64,000 nt of DNA from Pseudoalteromonas shioyasakiensis (GTDB lineage Bacteria > Pseudomonadota > Gammaproteobacteria > Enterobacterales > Alteromonadaceae), in NCBI RefSeq assembly GCF_024518675.1, contig NZ_JANIGL010000003.1:248001-312000 (forward strand), written 5' to 3'. Within the stretch, counting starts at the first letter, position 1, and each line of letters starts with the position of its first letter. The notes under the pieces are model-generated. The model had not been told where the DNA came from and did not search any database. It saw only the letters and a program-made list of their open reading frames with translations. The position numbers and the translations under genes are program-made. Below are positions 53,748-62,097 of this stretch, in pieces.

Positions 53748-54712
53748 GATAATATTTGCTCCATCACCCAACTGGTATGGGTGGCCGAATAGCCTGTAGA
53801 GGGGTGAATGGTGTCATCAAGTAATGCCGATGCCATATTTTCAACATGATATTGTTGAACATGTGTTGGATTCTCTATAGTGAATACCTGTTGACCTTGA
53901 GCATTGACAACCTTTATTGCTTGTTCATCAAATACACTAAAAGTAATCTCGCCTTTTTCACCATACACAGTCACAATATCAAAGCGTGAAAAACCACCAA
54001 AATTCCAACTGCCTGATCCGGTGATGCCATTTTTATGTTGCCAGCAAGCACTAATGGCATCAAACGCGTTATAGAGATTTTGCTGGTTGGTAGCGAGCCC
54101 TTTCACTGATTGATACTCACCAAATAAATAACCGAATAGATCTAGACCATGACTGGCTAAATCATCAAAATAGCCACCAAGTGCAACCTGCTTATCTGTA
54201 CGCCAATTATACTCACCGGACTTATCAACATCGCTTGATGCTTTACTCAAATGCCAATTTACATGACGCACAGCGCCAATTTCACCGTCATCAATGAGGC
54301 GTTTCACTTTATTAAAACGTGGCAAAGAACGACGATAATAAGCAACAAATAAAGGAATTTTTTTAGCAGTAAAGGCAGTAAGAATTGCCTCACTTTGCGC
54401 TAAAGTTGGCGCGAGTGGCTTTTCAATACAGCACGGCTTACCTGCTGCGGCTACTTTTAAAGCTATCTCTAGGTGACTATCAGGTGGCGTGGCAATATAC
54501 ACGGCATCAATTTCAGAGCTTGCAATCAGCTCATCCGCAGTTTTAAATACCAAAGGCACATTATGGCGTTTTGCATAATCCTCAGCCAGAGCGGTATCTC
54601 TGCGGGTTACTGCGTTAATTACAAAGCCGTCTGTGAGCTGATAAGCAGGGCCACTTTTCACCTCCGTCACAACACCACAACCAATCATTCCCCAACGAAT
54701 TTGTTTTGTCAT
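53744..54712 (-). CDS. Gfo/Idh/MocA family oxidoreductase
   Basis: This 322-aa protein has an N-terminal NAD-binding GMIGCGVVTEVKSGPAY, AVYIATPPDSH, the EKP motif (CCIEKPLAP) and a C-terminal GFO_IDH domain with YFDDLASHGLDLFGY. It probably oxidises a sugar, inositol or related compound. ATG 54712 has AAGG about 4 nt upstream; a TTG 15 bp upstream is less likely. It starts at the very end of the kinase-like gene, so the two are coupled. Confidence 0.83.
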   Translation of the reverse strand: MTKQIRWGMIGCGVVTEVKSGPAYQLTDGFVINAVTRRDTALAEDYAKRHNVPLVFKTADELIASSEIDAVYIATPPDSHLEIALKVAAAGKPCCIEKPLAPTLAQSEAILTAFTAKKIPLFVAYYRRSLPRFNKVKRLIDDGEIGAVRHVNWHLSKASSDVDKSGEYNWRTDKQVALGGYFDDLASHGLDLFGYLFGEYQSVKGLATNQQNLYNAFDAISACWQHKNGITGSGSWNFGGFSRFDIVTVYGEKGEITFSVFDEQAIKVVNAQGQQVFTIENPTHVQQYHVENMASALLDDTIHPSTGYSATHTSWVMEQILS

Positions 54713-54713
54713 T

Positions 54714-55670
54714 CTACCTTGCTCCAAAGTTTATTTTTGTAATTTGAAATTGTTTACGCATATAGGTATTAATCTTTGTATGTTCGGGGCTCCAACCTGC
54801 TAAAAAGCGATAAAAATCAGTCCACGCAACAGGCCAAAGTGCCCGCCATGCCTTAATAACGACGGGCGTAGATTTAGCATGACCAAACATTCGCATTGCA
54901 TCGCTAAAATACTGAAAATAGTTAGCTAAATAATCATCGGCGGTATCGTTGAGCTGCTGTTCATTCAAACAACTACCCAAAAAGTACATGACATCAACAA
55001 CACCAACGCCGCCACCGGTATATTGAAAATCATAACCTAAAACTTCCATCGTAGTGCAATTAACAGCAAAGTTTGCAAGCTTAGCGTCACCATGAATAAG
55101 CGTCCTATATTGGCATTCACGCAATATTCTATCTATATTTTTTGCCTGTCGTTTAAGAGCACTATCTGGCATTTTTTCATATTCATCTGGGCGAGTTGCT
55201 AAGTGCCAGTAACTACCTTGCTGCCAAAGGCCGTCGGGGTTAACTTCAAAGTGAAACGCATGAAAGTACGCCAACCATTTGAGAATAGCCGCTATGTGCT
55301 GTTTGTGTACTTGCGCATTAGTAAAACCATCTGCTACAAAGTCAGCAAATACCATCACTTTTTTTTGCTGTTGCTCTAAAGCTTCATAACACCTTAGCGC
55401 ACGCGCTTGCGCTGGTAATTTCGAGGCATACTGCTGATACCAATAAAACTCTACTTCGTAAGAATGGCGTTTTCGATTTATTGAAAATTCAGTTTGAGTG
55501 ATACGAGGGTGATTAATGTGATCGGGCACACTAATCGCTTTTATTACACAAGCATTATCATCCAAACGACAACGCACTATTTCACCACAACCACTCCATA
55601 GCGCCGTGATTGATTCTGTGATTTCAAAGTTTTTATAATGAAGACTAATTAAAGGCAGATAAAAAGACAT
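54714..55670 (-). CDS. Phosphotransferase (APH/ecdysteroid-kinase-like) family protein
   Basis: About 318 residues have the kinase-like catalytic loop LIHGDAKLANF and the metal-binding YDFQYTGGGVGVVDVMYFLG. The N-terminal region (NACVIKAISVPD) holds the expected ATP Lys. Small-molecule substrate unknown. ATG 55670 is preferred; an upstream in-frame start at 55682 adds four residues. The oxidoreductase gene begins 2 bp after its stop. Confidence 0.77.
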   Translation of the reverse strand: MSFYLPLISLHYKNFEITESITALWSGCGEIVRCRLDDNACVIKAISVPDHINHPRITQTEFSINRKRHSYEVEFYWYQQYASKLPAQARALRCYEALEQQQKKVMVFADFVADGFTNAQVHKQHIAAILKWLAYFHAFHFEVNPDGLWQQGSYWHLATRPDEYEKMPDSALKRQAKNIDRILRECQYRTLIHGDAKLANFAVNCTTMEVLGYDFQYTGGGVGVVDVMYFLGSCLNEQQLNDTADDYLANYFQYFSDAMRMFGHAKSTPVVIKAWRALWPVAWTDFYRFLAGWSPEHTKINTYMRKQFQITKINFGAR

Positions 55671-55804
55671 ACATACCAACATTTACACAACTAATGCTTA
55701 GTATGACATAACCAACTGTAGATTAAAGGCTTTAATAGAGTAGTCGGTGTTAGTTAAAACCATAACCACAAAAAGCCCACACAAAATTGCATAGGCTTTA
55801 AATA

Positions 55805-55832
55805 TAAAAAGCGCCCGAACTGCTGGGCGCTT
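55805..55832 (-). terminator. Rho-independent terminator of fadE
   Basis: AAGCGCCC-agcagttc-GGGCGCTT on the minus strand, followed by TTTATATTT, 29 bp after the fadE stop. Confidence 0.85.
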
Positions 55833-55861
55833 ACATTGTTGAATCAAGTTAACTCAAAATA

Positions 55862-58117
55862 TTACTGATTAACAACACTCTTCAGTGGATTCACTGGTTG
55901 TGCGTTTTCATCGAGTAAGTTCATATCAAAATCAAACTCATCAACACGAATCGCACGTTCACGTTTGACATTATAATCAATCAGTTTTGCATACTCTTCT
56001 TCAGTGATTACGTTTGCAACAAGTGCATTATCTAGCGTAAGTGCAAAGCGTACACCTGGTTTGATTGTTTTACTACGTAGTGCTTTTTTCACTTTCGCAA
56101 GCAAATCTAAACAACCCATTTTAGCTTTATAGGCTTGCTCATTAATATAATGACCATCACCCTCAATTGGTTTAACCAAATGCGTAATTTGCTTTTTAAA
56201 CGCAGTATCTAATTGCGCTTGTTTCGCTAATTCACGAATTAAGTCATCACTAATTTTTGGCATTTTAGTTGAGTAGTTCATGGTGATGAAACGCATAAAC
56301 TTACGCGTACCACTAGCAGGGAAGTTATCTAAAAACTTATGCAGTGCTTCTTCAGCGCTTTGTAGTGCAAAACGTGTAGCATAGTGGAAGTAAGGCGCCG
56401 CTTGCTCGCGTTCACTGCTTGCTACTTTTTGCTCGTAGTATTTAATAGATGCCATTGCAGCATATAAGAAGCTCATTACATCGCCTAAACGTGCAGAAAG
56501 CATTTCAGCTTGCTTAAGCTTACCGCCCAACACTAATAATGAGAAATCTGCGTATACAGCAAGTTTTGCTGATAATTTCTGCGCCGCTTTTTCGTATTCA
56601 CGCACTTCTGGTAGCTTAGACTCTGCGCCTGCGGTGAATGGTAATACACCTAAACGAAATGCACGTAAGCTGTTAGCTACACTGTAACCCACTGTTTTAC
56701 GTAAGATGCTGTTAAATTCTTTATCTGCGTTTTTGTCTTCGCTGTGGATAGATTCAACCATAGATTGTAAATATGGATGACAACGCATCACACCTTGACC
56801 AAAGATCATCAGGTTACGAGTAAGAATGTTCGCACCTTCTACCGTAATGGCAATAGGCTGTGCTACATAACCACTGGAAAGGGTGTTTTGCGGGCCATTT
56901 TGAATTGCTTTACCTGCTTGGATATCCATTGCAGAATCAAGTACATCGCGGCCAATTTCAGTCATGTGGTATTTTGCAATTGCGGTAACAACTGATGGTT
57001 TTAAGCCCATGCCTAAACCTTCGGTAGTTAATACACGCATTGCTTCTTGCAGGTATGTTTTACCCGCAATATCGGCAAGCTTTTCTTGAATACCTTCGAA
57101 CTGACCAATTGATAAACCAAATTGCTCACGGACAGCTGCGTACTCTGATGCCCCTTTAAATGCCACTTGTGATGAACTCACACCTAATGCAGGAAGTGAA
57201 ATACCACGGCCAGCACCTAGGCAGCTAACCAGCATTTGCCAACCACGACCGATGTTCTTTTGACCACCTATGATGAAATCCATTGGTACAAATACTTTGT
57301 TACCACGTGTTGTACCGTTGTAAAAACGAATACCCATAGGATCATGACGATTACCAAGTTCAACACCAGGGTGCTCTTTTGGAATAAGCGCACAGGTAAT
57401 ACCTAAGTTTTCTTTGCCGCCAAGTAAACCCTCTGGATCGACAACCTTAAAGGCTAAACCGAGGACTGTGGCAATCGGTGCAAGGGTGATATAGCGCTTG
57501 TCCCAAGTGATTTCAAGACCAAGTACTTCTTCGCCATTGTGCATGCCTTTAGTCACTACGCCGATATCAGGGATACCGCCAGCATCTGAGCCCGCTTCAG
57601 GGCTTGTAAGTGCAAAACATGGAATATCACGACCATTGGCTAAGCGCGGTAAATAATGTGCTTGTTGCTCTTGTGTACCAAAGTGCAGTAATAATTCACC
57701 CGGTCCTAATGAGTTAGGCACCATCACTGTTACTGCAACTGCAGAGCTCTTAGTCGCAATGGTTGCAACAATTGTTGAGTTTGCATACGGGCTGAACTCT
57801 AAGCCACCAAATGACTTTGGAATAATCAACGAGAAAAAGCGTTCTTTTTTCAGAAAATCTAAGATGTAATCAGGTAAATGAACACCGCTTTGTATTTCAG
57901 TATCGTCGATCATACCCAATAATTCTTGTAATGGGCCGTCGATAAATGCTTGCTCGTCAGCACTTAATGTTGCTGCTGGCACTGCGCGTAATGCACTGAA
58001 GTCAGGTTTACCTTGATAGATAGACCCTTCTAACCACACATCACCGGCATCAAGTGCCTCTTGTTCTGTGATTGAAATACTTGGTAAAACTTTTTTTAAT
58101 TTTGTACGTAAGCTCAT
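55862..58117 (-). CDS. fadE: Acyl-CoA dehydrogenase FadE
   Basis: This 751-aa protein has an N-terminal helical extension, then an ACAD core (FFSLIIPKSFGGLEFSPYAN, CFALTSPEAGSDAGG, WDKRYITLAPIATVLGLAF, and GQGVMRCHPYL) and a C-terminal DUF1974-like extension with YNVKRERAIRVDEFDF. This is the FadE arrangement of gammaproteobacteria and catalyses the first step of fatty acid beta-oxidation. A FadR-like operator is located 61 bp upstream. Confidence 0.93.
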   Translation of the reverse strand: MSLRTKLKKVLPSISITEQEALDAGDVWLEGSIYQGKPDFSALRAVPAATLSADEQAFIDGPLQELLGMIDDTEIQSGVHLPDYILDFLKKERFFSLIIPKSFGGLEFSPYANSTIVATIATKSSAVAVTVMVPNSLGPGELLLHFGTQEQQAHYLPRLANGRDIPCFALTSPEAGSDAGGIPDIGVVTKGMHNGEEVLGLEITWDKRYITLAPIATVLGLAFKVVDPEGLLGGKENLGITCALIPKEHPGVELGNRHDPMGIRFYNGTTRGNKVFVPMDFIIGGQKNIGRGWQMLVSCLGAGRGISLPALGVSSSQVAFKGASEYAAVREQFGLSIGQFEGIQEKLADIAGKTYLQEAMRVLTTEGLGMGLKPSVVTAIAKYHMTEIGRDVLDSAMDIQAGKAIQNGPQNTLSSGYVAQPIAITVEGANILTRNLMIFGQGVMRCHPYLQSMVESIHSEDKNADKEFNSILRKTVGYSVANSLRAFRLGVLPFTAGAESKLPEVREYEKAAQKLSAKLAVYADFSLLVLGGKLKQAEMLSARLGDVMSFLYAAMASIKYYEQKVASSEREQAAPYFHYATRFALQSAEEALHKFLDNFPASGTRKFMRFITMNYSTKMPKISDDLIRELAKQAQLDTAFKKQITHLVKPIEGDGHYINEQAYKAKMGCLDLLAKVKKALRSKTIKPGVRFALTLDNALVANVITEEEYAKLIDYNVKRERAIRVDEFDFDMNLLDENAQPVNPLKSVVNQ

Positions 58118-58177
58118 AATGGACTCATCCGACCAGATAGTAATACCTACATTACGTCATAAAATGAGCAAGAGATC

Positions 58178-58194
58178 AATTGGTCCAACCAGTT
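58178..58194. promoter_or_regulatory. FadR-like operator upstream of fadE
   Basis: On the minus strand AACTGGTTGGACCAATT resembles the FadR consensus AACTGGTCNGACCNGTT, with both ACTGGT and ACCA arms present. It is 60 bp upstream of the fadE start, as expected for FadR repression relieved by long-chain acyl-CoA. Confidence 0.65.
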
Positions 58195-58327
58195 TTTTTA
58201 ACATTATTTTTAATTATTTTTTATCTAGGCAGGTAAGCTATTGAAACAAAACAGCTTACAACTGTACGCTGAATTAGCCCTTAGAAAGCGATTTTTGTAC
58301 GAAAATGCTGAGCAAGCTAATTTCAGA

Positions 58328-58789
58328 TTAAAAATCAGCTAACTGTGCGTTACTAAGGGTGATTAAATCATTCGGGCTAAGGGCAATTTCTAAACCGCGC
58401 TTACCGGCACTGACGTAGATAACATCAAATTGCGAGGCTGTTTTATGAATAAATGTTTTTAAACGCTTTTTTTGCCCGAGCGGGCTTACCCCACCGAGTA
58501 TATACCCCGTGCTGTTTTGTACTTTTTGTGCTGCGGCCATGTGCACTTTTTTAACACCACAGGCTTTGGCCAACTGTTTTAAATTCACTTGTTGCGCTAC
58601 TGGCGTAACAGCAACAATCAACTGGTTATCGGTGTTTTCAAGTATCAGGGTTTTAAACACTTGCTGCGCATTTAAATTTAGCTTTGTAACCGCTTCGAGC
58701 CCAAATTGAGTACTTGCTGGATCATGCTGATAGCTTAACACCTCAAACTCGACCTTTTTTTGTTCTAACAATACAATTGCGGGCGTCAT
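58328..58789 (-). CDS. ybaK: Cys-tRNA(Pro)/Cys-tRNA(Cys) deacylase YbaK/EbsC
   Basis: This 153-aa single-domain editing protein has AVTPVAQQVNLKQLAKACG, TGYILGGVSPLGQKKRLKTFI and SAGKRGLEIALSP, the YbaK signature with the conserved Lys and GGxSP loop. It removes mischarged Cys from tRNA(Pro). Length matches the family. Confidence 0.93.
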   Translation of the reverse strand: MTPAIVLLEQKKVEFEVLSYQHDPASTQFGLEAVTKLNLNAQQVFKTLILENTDNQLIVAVTPVAQQVNLKQLAKACGVKKVHMAAAQKVQNSTGYILGGVSPLGQKKRLKTFIHKTASQFDVIYVSAGKRGLEIALSPNDLITLSNAQLADF

Positions 58790-58860
58790 TTTTTCTCCTT
58801 TTTATTTTTTTCTATCTTAAACTAAAATTAACGATACCTTCGTTGATTGAGCACCAAGCA

Positions 58861-59091
58861 ATGAAAAATAGCTCCCCCACTGTTATATTTAAATACGCGG
58901 TTTTCGTTGTATTATGCTTTACAGCCGTTAATTTTATGTGTAAAGAGTACACATATTGGATCAATAGTTTATCCTGCCAACAGAAATGCCAAACGCTTGG
59001 TTTTAAAATTGATCAGAGCTCTGATCTCGTCTACTTAAGTGAGTCAACTTTATGTCAGTGTTTAGACTATCTTGTTGTACTAGATAATTAA
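58861..59091 (+). CDS. Small single-TM, Cys-rich hypothetical protein
   Basis: This 76-aa protein has one hydrophobic helix (VIFKYAVFVVLCFTAVNFM) and a C-terminal part with five Cys (SCQQKCQTLGFK, STLCQCLDYL), probably periplasmic and disulphide-bonded. Start ATG 58861 is chosen because the longer open frame runs through the ybaK gene. No family recognised. The weak ribosome site lowers confidence. Confidence 0.5.
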   Translation: MKNSSPTVIFKYAVFVVLCFTAVNFMCKEYTYWINSLSCQQKCQTLGFKIDQSSDLVYLSESTLCQCLDYLVVLDN

Positions 59092-59209
59092 CACTATCCC
59101 CTTTTACAAAAAATAAACTTAATGTAAATAAGTGCGTAGACGGCTAAAATTTGGCATTATAACGATTACATAAGCGCTTTAATTTAAGCATAACAAAAAA
59201 GGACACTGA

Positions 59210-59551
59210 ATGTTTTTAGATTACTTTGCCTTGGGAATACTGGTCTTCGTCGGTATTTTCTTATTTTATGGCATTATCGCATTACATGATATTCCCTACG
59301 AAATAGCTAAAAAACGTAACCACCCACACTTAGATGCAATCCATTATGCGGGTTGGGTTAGTTTGTTTACACTGCATGTACTTTGGCCATTTCTTTGGAT
59401 ATGGGCCACTTTATGGCGTGATGATCGTGGTTGGGGCTTTAACCATTTACAACAAGAGCATGATGAATTGGCAGCTAAAGTAGCACAATTAACTGCCACT
59501 GTTGAAAGCTTACAAACACAATTAAACGATAACAACAAAAAGAGTTCATAA
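59210..59551 (+). CDS. DUF3302 family inner-membrane protein (YibI-like)
   Basis: This 113-aa protein has two TM helices (FALGILVFVGIFLFYGIIAL and WVSLFTLHVLWPFLWIWATLW), the conserved HDIPYEIAKKRNHPH loop and a C-terminal coiled coil (LQQEHDELAAKVAQLTATVESLQ). YibI-type proteins pair with the HlyD-like YibH, encoded here with a one-base overlap. Probably part of a small efflux or envelope unit; substrate unknown. Confidence 0.8.
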   Translation: MFLDYFALGILVFVGIFLFYGIIALHDIPYEIAKKRNHPHLDAIHYAGWVSLFTLHVLWPFLWIWATLWRDDRGWGFNHLQQEHDELAAKVAQLTATVESLQTQLNDNNKKSS

Positions 59552-60681
59552 TGGATTTACTGTTAATATTAACTTACGCCGCGCTATGTATTGCGGTATT
59601 TCGAATTTTTAATATCCCACTAACCAAGTGGACCGTACCTACTGCTATTTTAGGTGGCATTGTTTTAATAGGTACACTTATTTTAGTGATGAACTATAAC
59701 CACCCTCATGCAAACATTGCTCGCAATGTCTATGTAACAACGCCCATAGTGCCTAACGTGCGTGGTATTGTGACTGAGATAACTGTAAAACCAAATGAGA
59801 AAGTTAAAGCGGGTGATTTGTTATTTAGTATTGATGACACTCCTTATCAGTCAAAGGTGAATGAAGCGACCGCACAACTGCAAGATGCAATTCAAGCCGC
59901 AAAAGGTCTAGAAGCATCTTATAAATCAGCACAAGCAAGTACATTACGTGCAAAAGCTGAATATATGCGAAGTAAGGTAGAGTTTGAGCGATATGAAGCA
60001 GGTGCTAAAAAAGGCGCTTACTCAAAAGGCAGTGTTGATAATATGAAAGGCGTTTATTACGCAGCTAAAGCAAGTTTTGAAGCTGCGAAAGCTGAAGAAG
60101 AACGTCAACGCATAGCGTTTGAATCAAAGGTAAATGGTAAACAAACCATTGTCGCACAAGCTGAAGCACGCCTTGAAGAAGCTCAATTTAATTTAGATAG
60201 CACTAAAATTTATGCACCAACAGATGGCTATGTCACCCAGTTAACTTTACGTCCGGGTATGATGGCTGTGCCTATGCCACTGCGCCCAGTTATGTCATTT
60301 GTACATGATGAAGAAGCTCGCTTTGTTGCATCATTTCGCCAAAACTCTGCTCTGCGTTTAAAGGCAGGTTATGAGGCTGATTTTGTATTTAAGGCAATTC
60401 CAGGTAAAACGTTTGCCGGTGAAGTGGTTTCAGTATTACCTGCAATGGCTGAGGGCCAAGTGCAAGCGCAAGGTACATTGATGGGCAGTGAATACTTCAA
60501 CCGTAATGGTCAAGTAGTTGTGGTATTAAAACTAACCGATGACTTAAGTGAGTATAACTTACCAAAAGGCACCAGTGCTGAAGTGGCGGTTTACTCAGAT
60601 CACTTTGAGCATGTTTCTGTAATGCGTAAGGTATTGATTAGAATGAAAAGTTGGCAAAACTATCTATTCTTAGATCATTAA
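59551..60681 (+). CDS. HlyD family secretion/membrane fusion protein (YibH-like)
   Basis: This 376-aa protein has an N-terminal TM (ILGGIVLIGTLILVMNY), a biotinyl-lipoyl-like half (VRGIVTEITVKPNEKVKAGDLLFSID), a long alpha-hairpin coiled coil (about 105-215), the second lipoyl half (IYAPTDGYVTQLTLRPG) and a beta-barrel domain. This is the membrane fusion protein layout. No transporter gene follows; a terminator does. Confidence 0.85.
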   Translation: MDLLLILTYAALCIAVFRIFNIPLTKWTVPTAILGGIVLIGTLILVMNYNHPHANIARNVYVTTPIVPNVRGIVTEITVKPNEKVKAGDLLFSIDDTPYQSKVNEATAQLQDAIQAAKGLEASYKSAQASTLRAKAEYMRSKVEFERYEAGAKKGAYSKGSVDNMKGVYYAAKASFEAAKAEEERQRIAFESKVNGKQTIVAQAEARLEEAQFNLDSTKIYAPTDGYVTQLTLRPGMMAVPMPLRPVMSFVHDEEARFVASFRQNSALRLKAGYEADFVFKAIPGKTFAGEVVSVLPAMAEGQVQAQGTLMGSEYFNRNGQVVVVLKLTDDLSEYNLPKGTSAEVAVYSDHFEHVSVMRKVLIRMKSWQNYLFLDH

Positions 60682-60697
60682 AGCTTATTTTAAGTTA

Positions 60698-60727
60698 TAA
60701 AAAATGGCGCCAATTGGCGCCATTTTT
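60698..60727. terminator. Bidirectional rho-independent terminator
   Basis: AAAATGGCGCC-aatt-GGCGCCATTTTT, with T runs on both strands, lies between the convergent yibH-like and dnaJ genes. Confidence 0.9.
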
Positions 60728-60744
60728 ATTTAATACATTGATGA

Positions 60745-61887
60745 CTACTTAGTTAAATCATCAAAGAATTTTTTCACGCCATCAAAGAAACCTTTCTCTT
60801 TCGGGCGGTTTTTAGAACCATCTTTACCCATGCTGAGCTCAAGTTCTTCTAGCAGTTCACGTTGGCGTTCATTTAAGTTTACAGGTGTTTCTATAACGAC
60901 TTTACAAATTAAGTCACCTACAGCACCACTGCGTACAGACTTAACGCCTTTGCCACGCATACGGAACATTTTACCCGTTTGGCTCTCAGCCGGTATTTTT
61001 AACTTCGCACGGCCATCCAGTGTAGGTACTTCAATCTCACCACCTAGAGCAGCAGTTGTGAAACCTATAGGCACTTCGCAGTATAAGTTGTTTGCTTCAC
61101 GAACAAAAATTGGGTGTTCGCGCACAGACACTTGCACATACAAGTCGCCCGCTGGTGCACCATGTGCCCCTGCTTCACCTTCACCTGATAGACGAATACG
61201 GTCGCCCGTATCAACACCCGCAGGTATTTTAACTGATAATGTTTTAGTCTTCTCTACGCGGCCTTGACCGTGACAGCTGTTACATGGATCAGAAATAATT
61301 TGACCAGTGCCCTGACATGTAGGGCATGATTGCTGAACAGCAAAGAAACCTTGGCGCATTTGCACTTGGCCTGCACCATGACAGGTAGTACAAGTTTTAG
61401 GCTTAGAGCCAGGTTTAGCACCACTTCCATCACAAGGTGAGCAACTAACCCAGGTCGGGACTTTAATTTCGACTTCTTTACCACGAACCGCTTCTTCTAA
61501 GCTTAAGTCCATGTTGTAACGTAAATCAGCTCCTCGTTGTTGACGAGATTGACGACGCCCGCCGCCTCCGCCACCGAAAATATCACCGAAAACGTCACCA
61601 AAAATATCACCAAAATCACCTTGGCCGCCACCGAAACCACCATGGCCACCGCCACCACCTTGTTCAAAAGCGGCATGACCATATTGGTCGTACATTTGGC
61701 GTTTTTGATCATCGGTTAAAATTTCGTAAGCTTCTTTTACTTCTTTAAACTTAGTCTCAAGTTCTTTATCACCGGCGGTACGATCTGGATGATATTTCAT
61801 CGCTAAGCGTTTATACGCTTTTTTAATGTCTCTTTCGCTGGCATCTTTAGCCACACCAAGAACTTCGTAATAATCGCGTTTTGACAT
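60745..61887 (-). CDS. dnaJ: Chaperone DnaJ
   Basis: This 380-aa J-domain co-chaperone has [15 protein letters not shown] in YHPDRTAG, a Gly/Phe-rich region (about 75-115), four CxxCxGxG zinc motifs ([32 protein letters not shown]) and C-terminal substrate domains. It stimulates DnaK ATPase. ATG 61887 is the standard start; the frame extends 19 codons upstream without homology. Usual dnaK-dnaJ order. Confidence 0.97.
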   Translation of the reverse strand: MSKRDYYEVLGVAKDASERDIKKAYKRLAMKYHPDRTAGDKELETKFKEVKEAYEILTDDQKRQMYDQYGHAAFEQGGGGGHGGFGGGQGDFGDIFGDVFGDIFGGGGGGRRQSRQQRGADLRYNMDLSLEEAVRGKEVEIKVPTWVSCSPCDGSGAKPGSKPKTCTTCHGAGQVQMRQGFFAVQQSCPTCQGTGQIISDPCNSCHGQGRVEKTKTLSVKIPAGVDTGDRIRLSGEGEAGAHGAPAGDLYVQVSVREHPIFVREANNLYCEVPIGFTTAALGGEIEVPTLDGRAKLKIPAESQTGKMFRMRGKGVKSVRSGAVGDLICKVVIETPVNLNERQRELLEELELSMGKDGSKNRPKEKGFFDGVKKFFDDLTK

Positions 61888-62041
61888 ATCTATCACACTA
61901 CTCTTTTCTACTGCAGCTATGCTGCGGATAAATCGATAAATCATATCGATTTACCATTAATTTTTAAGCTTTTTTACATATACGTCTTACATGCAAAAGG
62001 CGCGATAAGCTTCAGCCTACGCGCCTCATTCGTTCATCCTA

Positions 62042-62075
62042 ACTTAAACACCACATTTAGTCATGGTGTTTAAGT
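62042..62075. other. Perfect 12-bp inverted repeat in dnaK-dnaJ intergenic region
   Basis: ACTTAAACACCA and TGGTGTTTAAGT pair around a 10-nt loop 22 bp after the dnaK stop. There is no T run, so it may be an mRNA-processing or attenuation hairpin. A second pair, GGCGCG and CGCGCC, lies nearby at about 62000-62026. Confidence 0.55.
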
Positions 62076-62097
62076 CAGTGAGAAGCGTTAGCAACAA

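Noticed and set aside
61254-61719. Extra frames across the DnaJ Gly-rich and zinc regions
   Set aside because: Low-complexity GGC/CCG repeats of the Gly/Phe and Cys-rich segments keep other frames open; the DnaJ frame explains the DNA.
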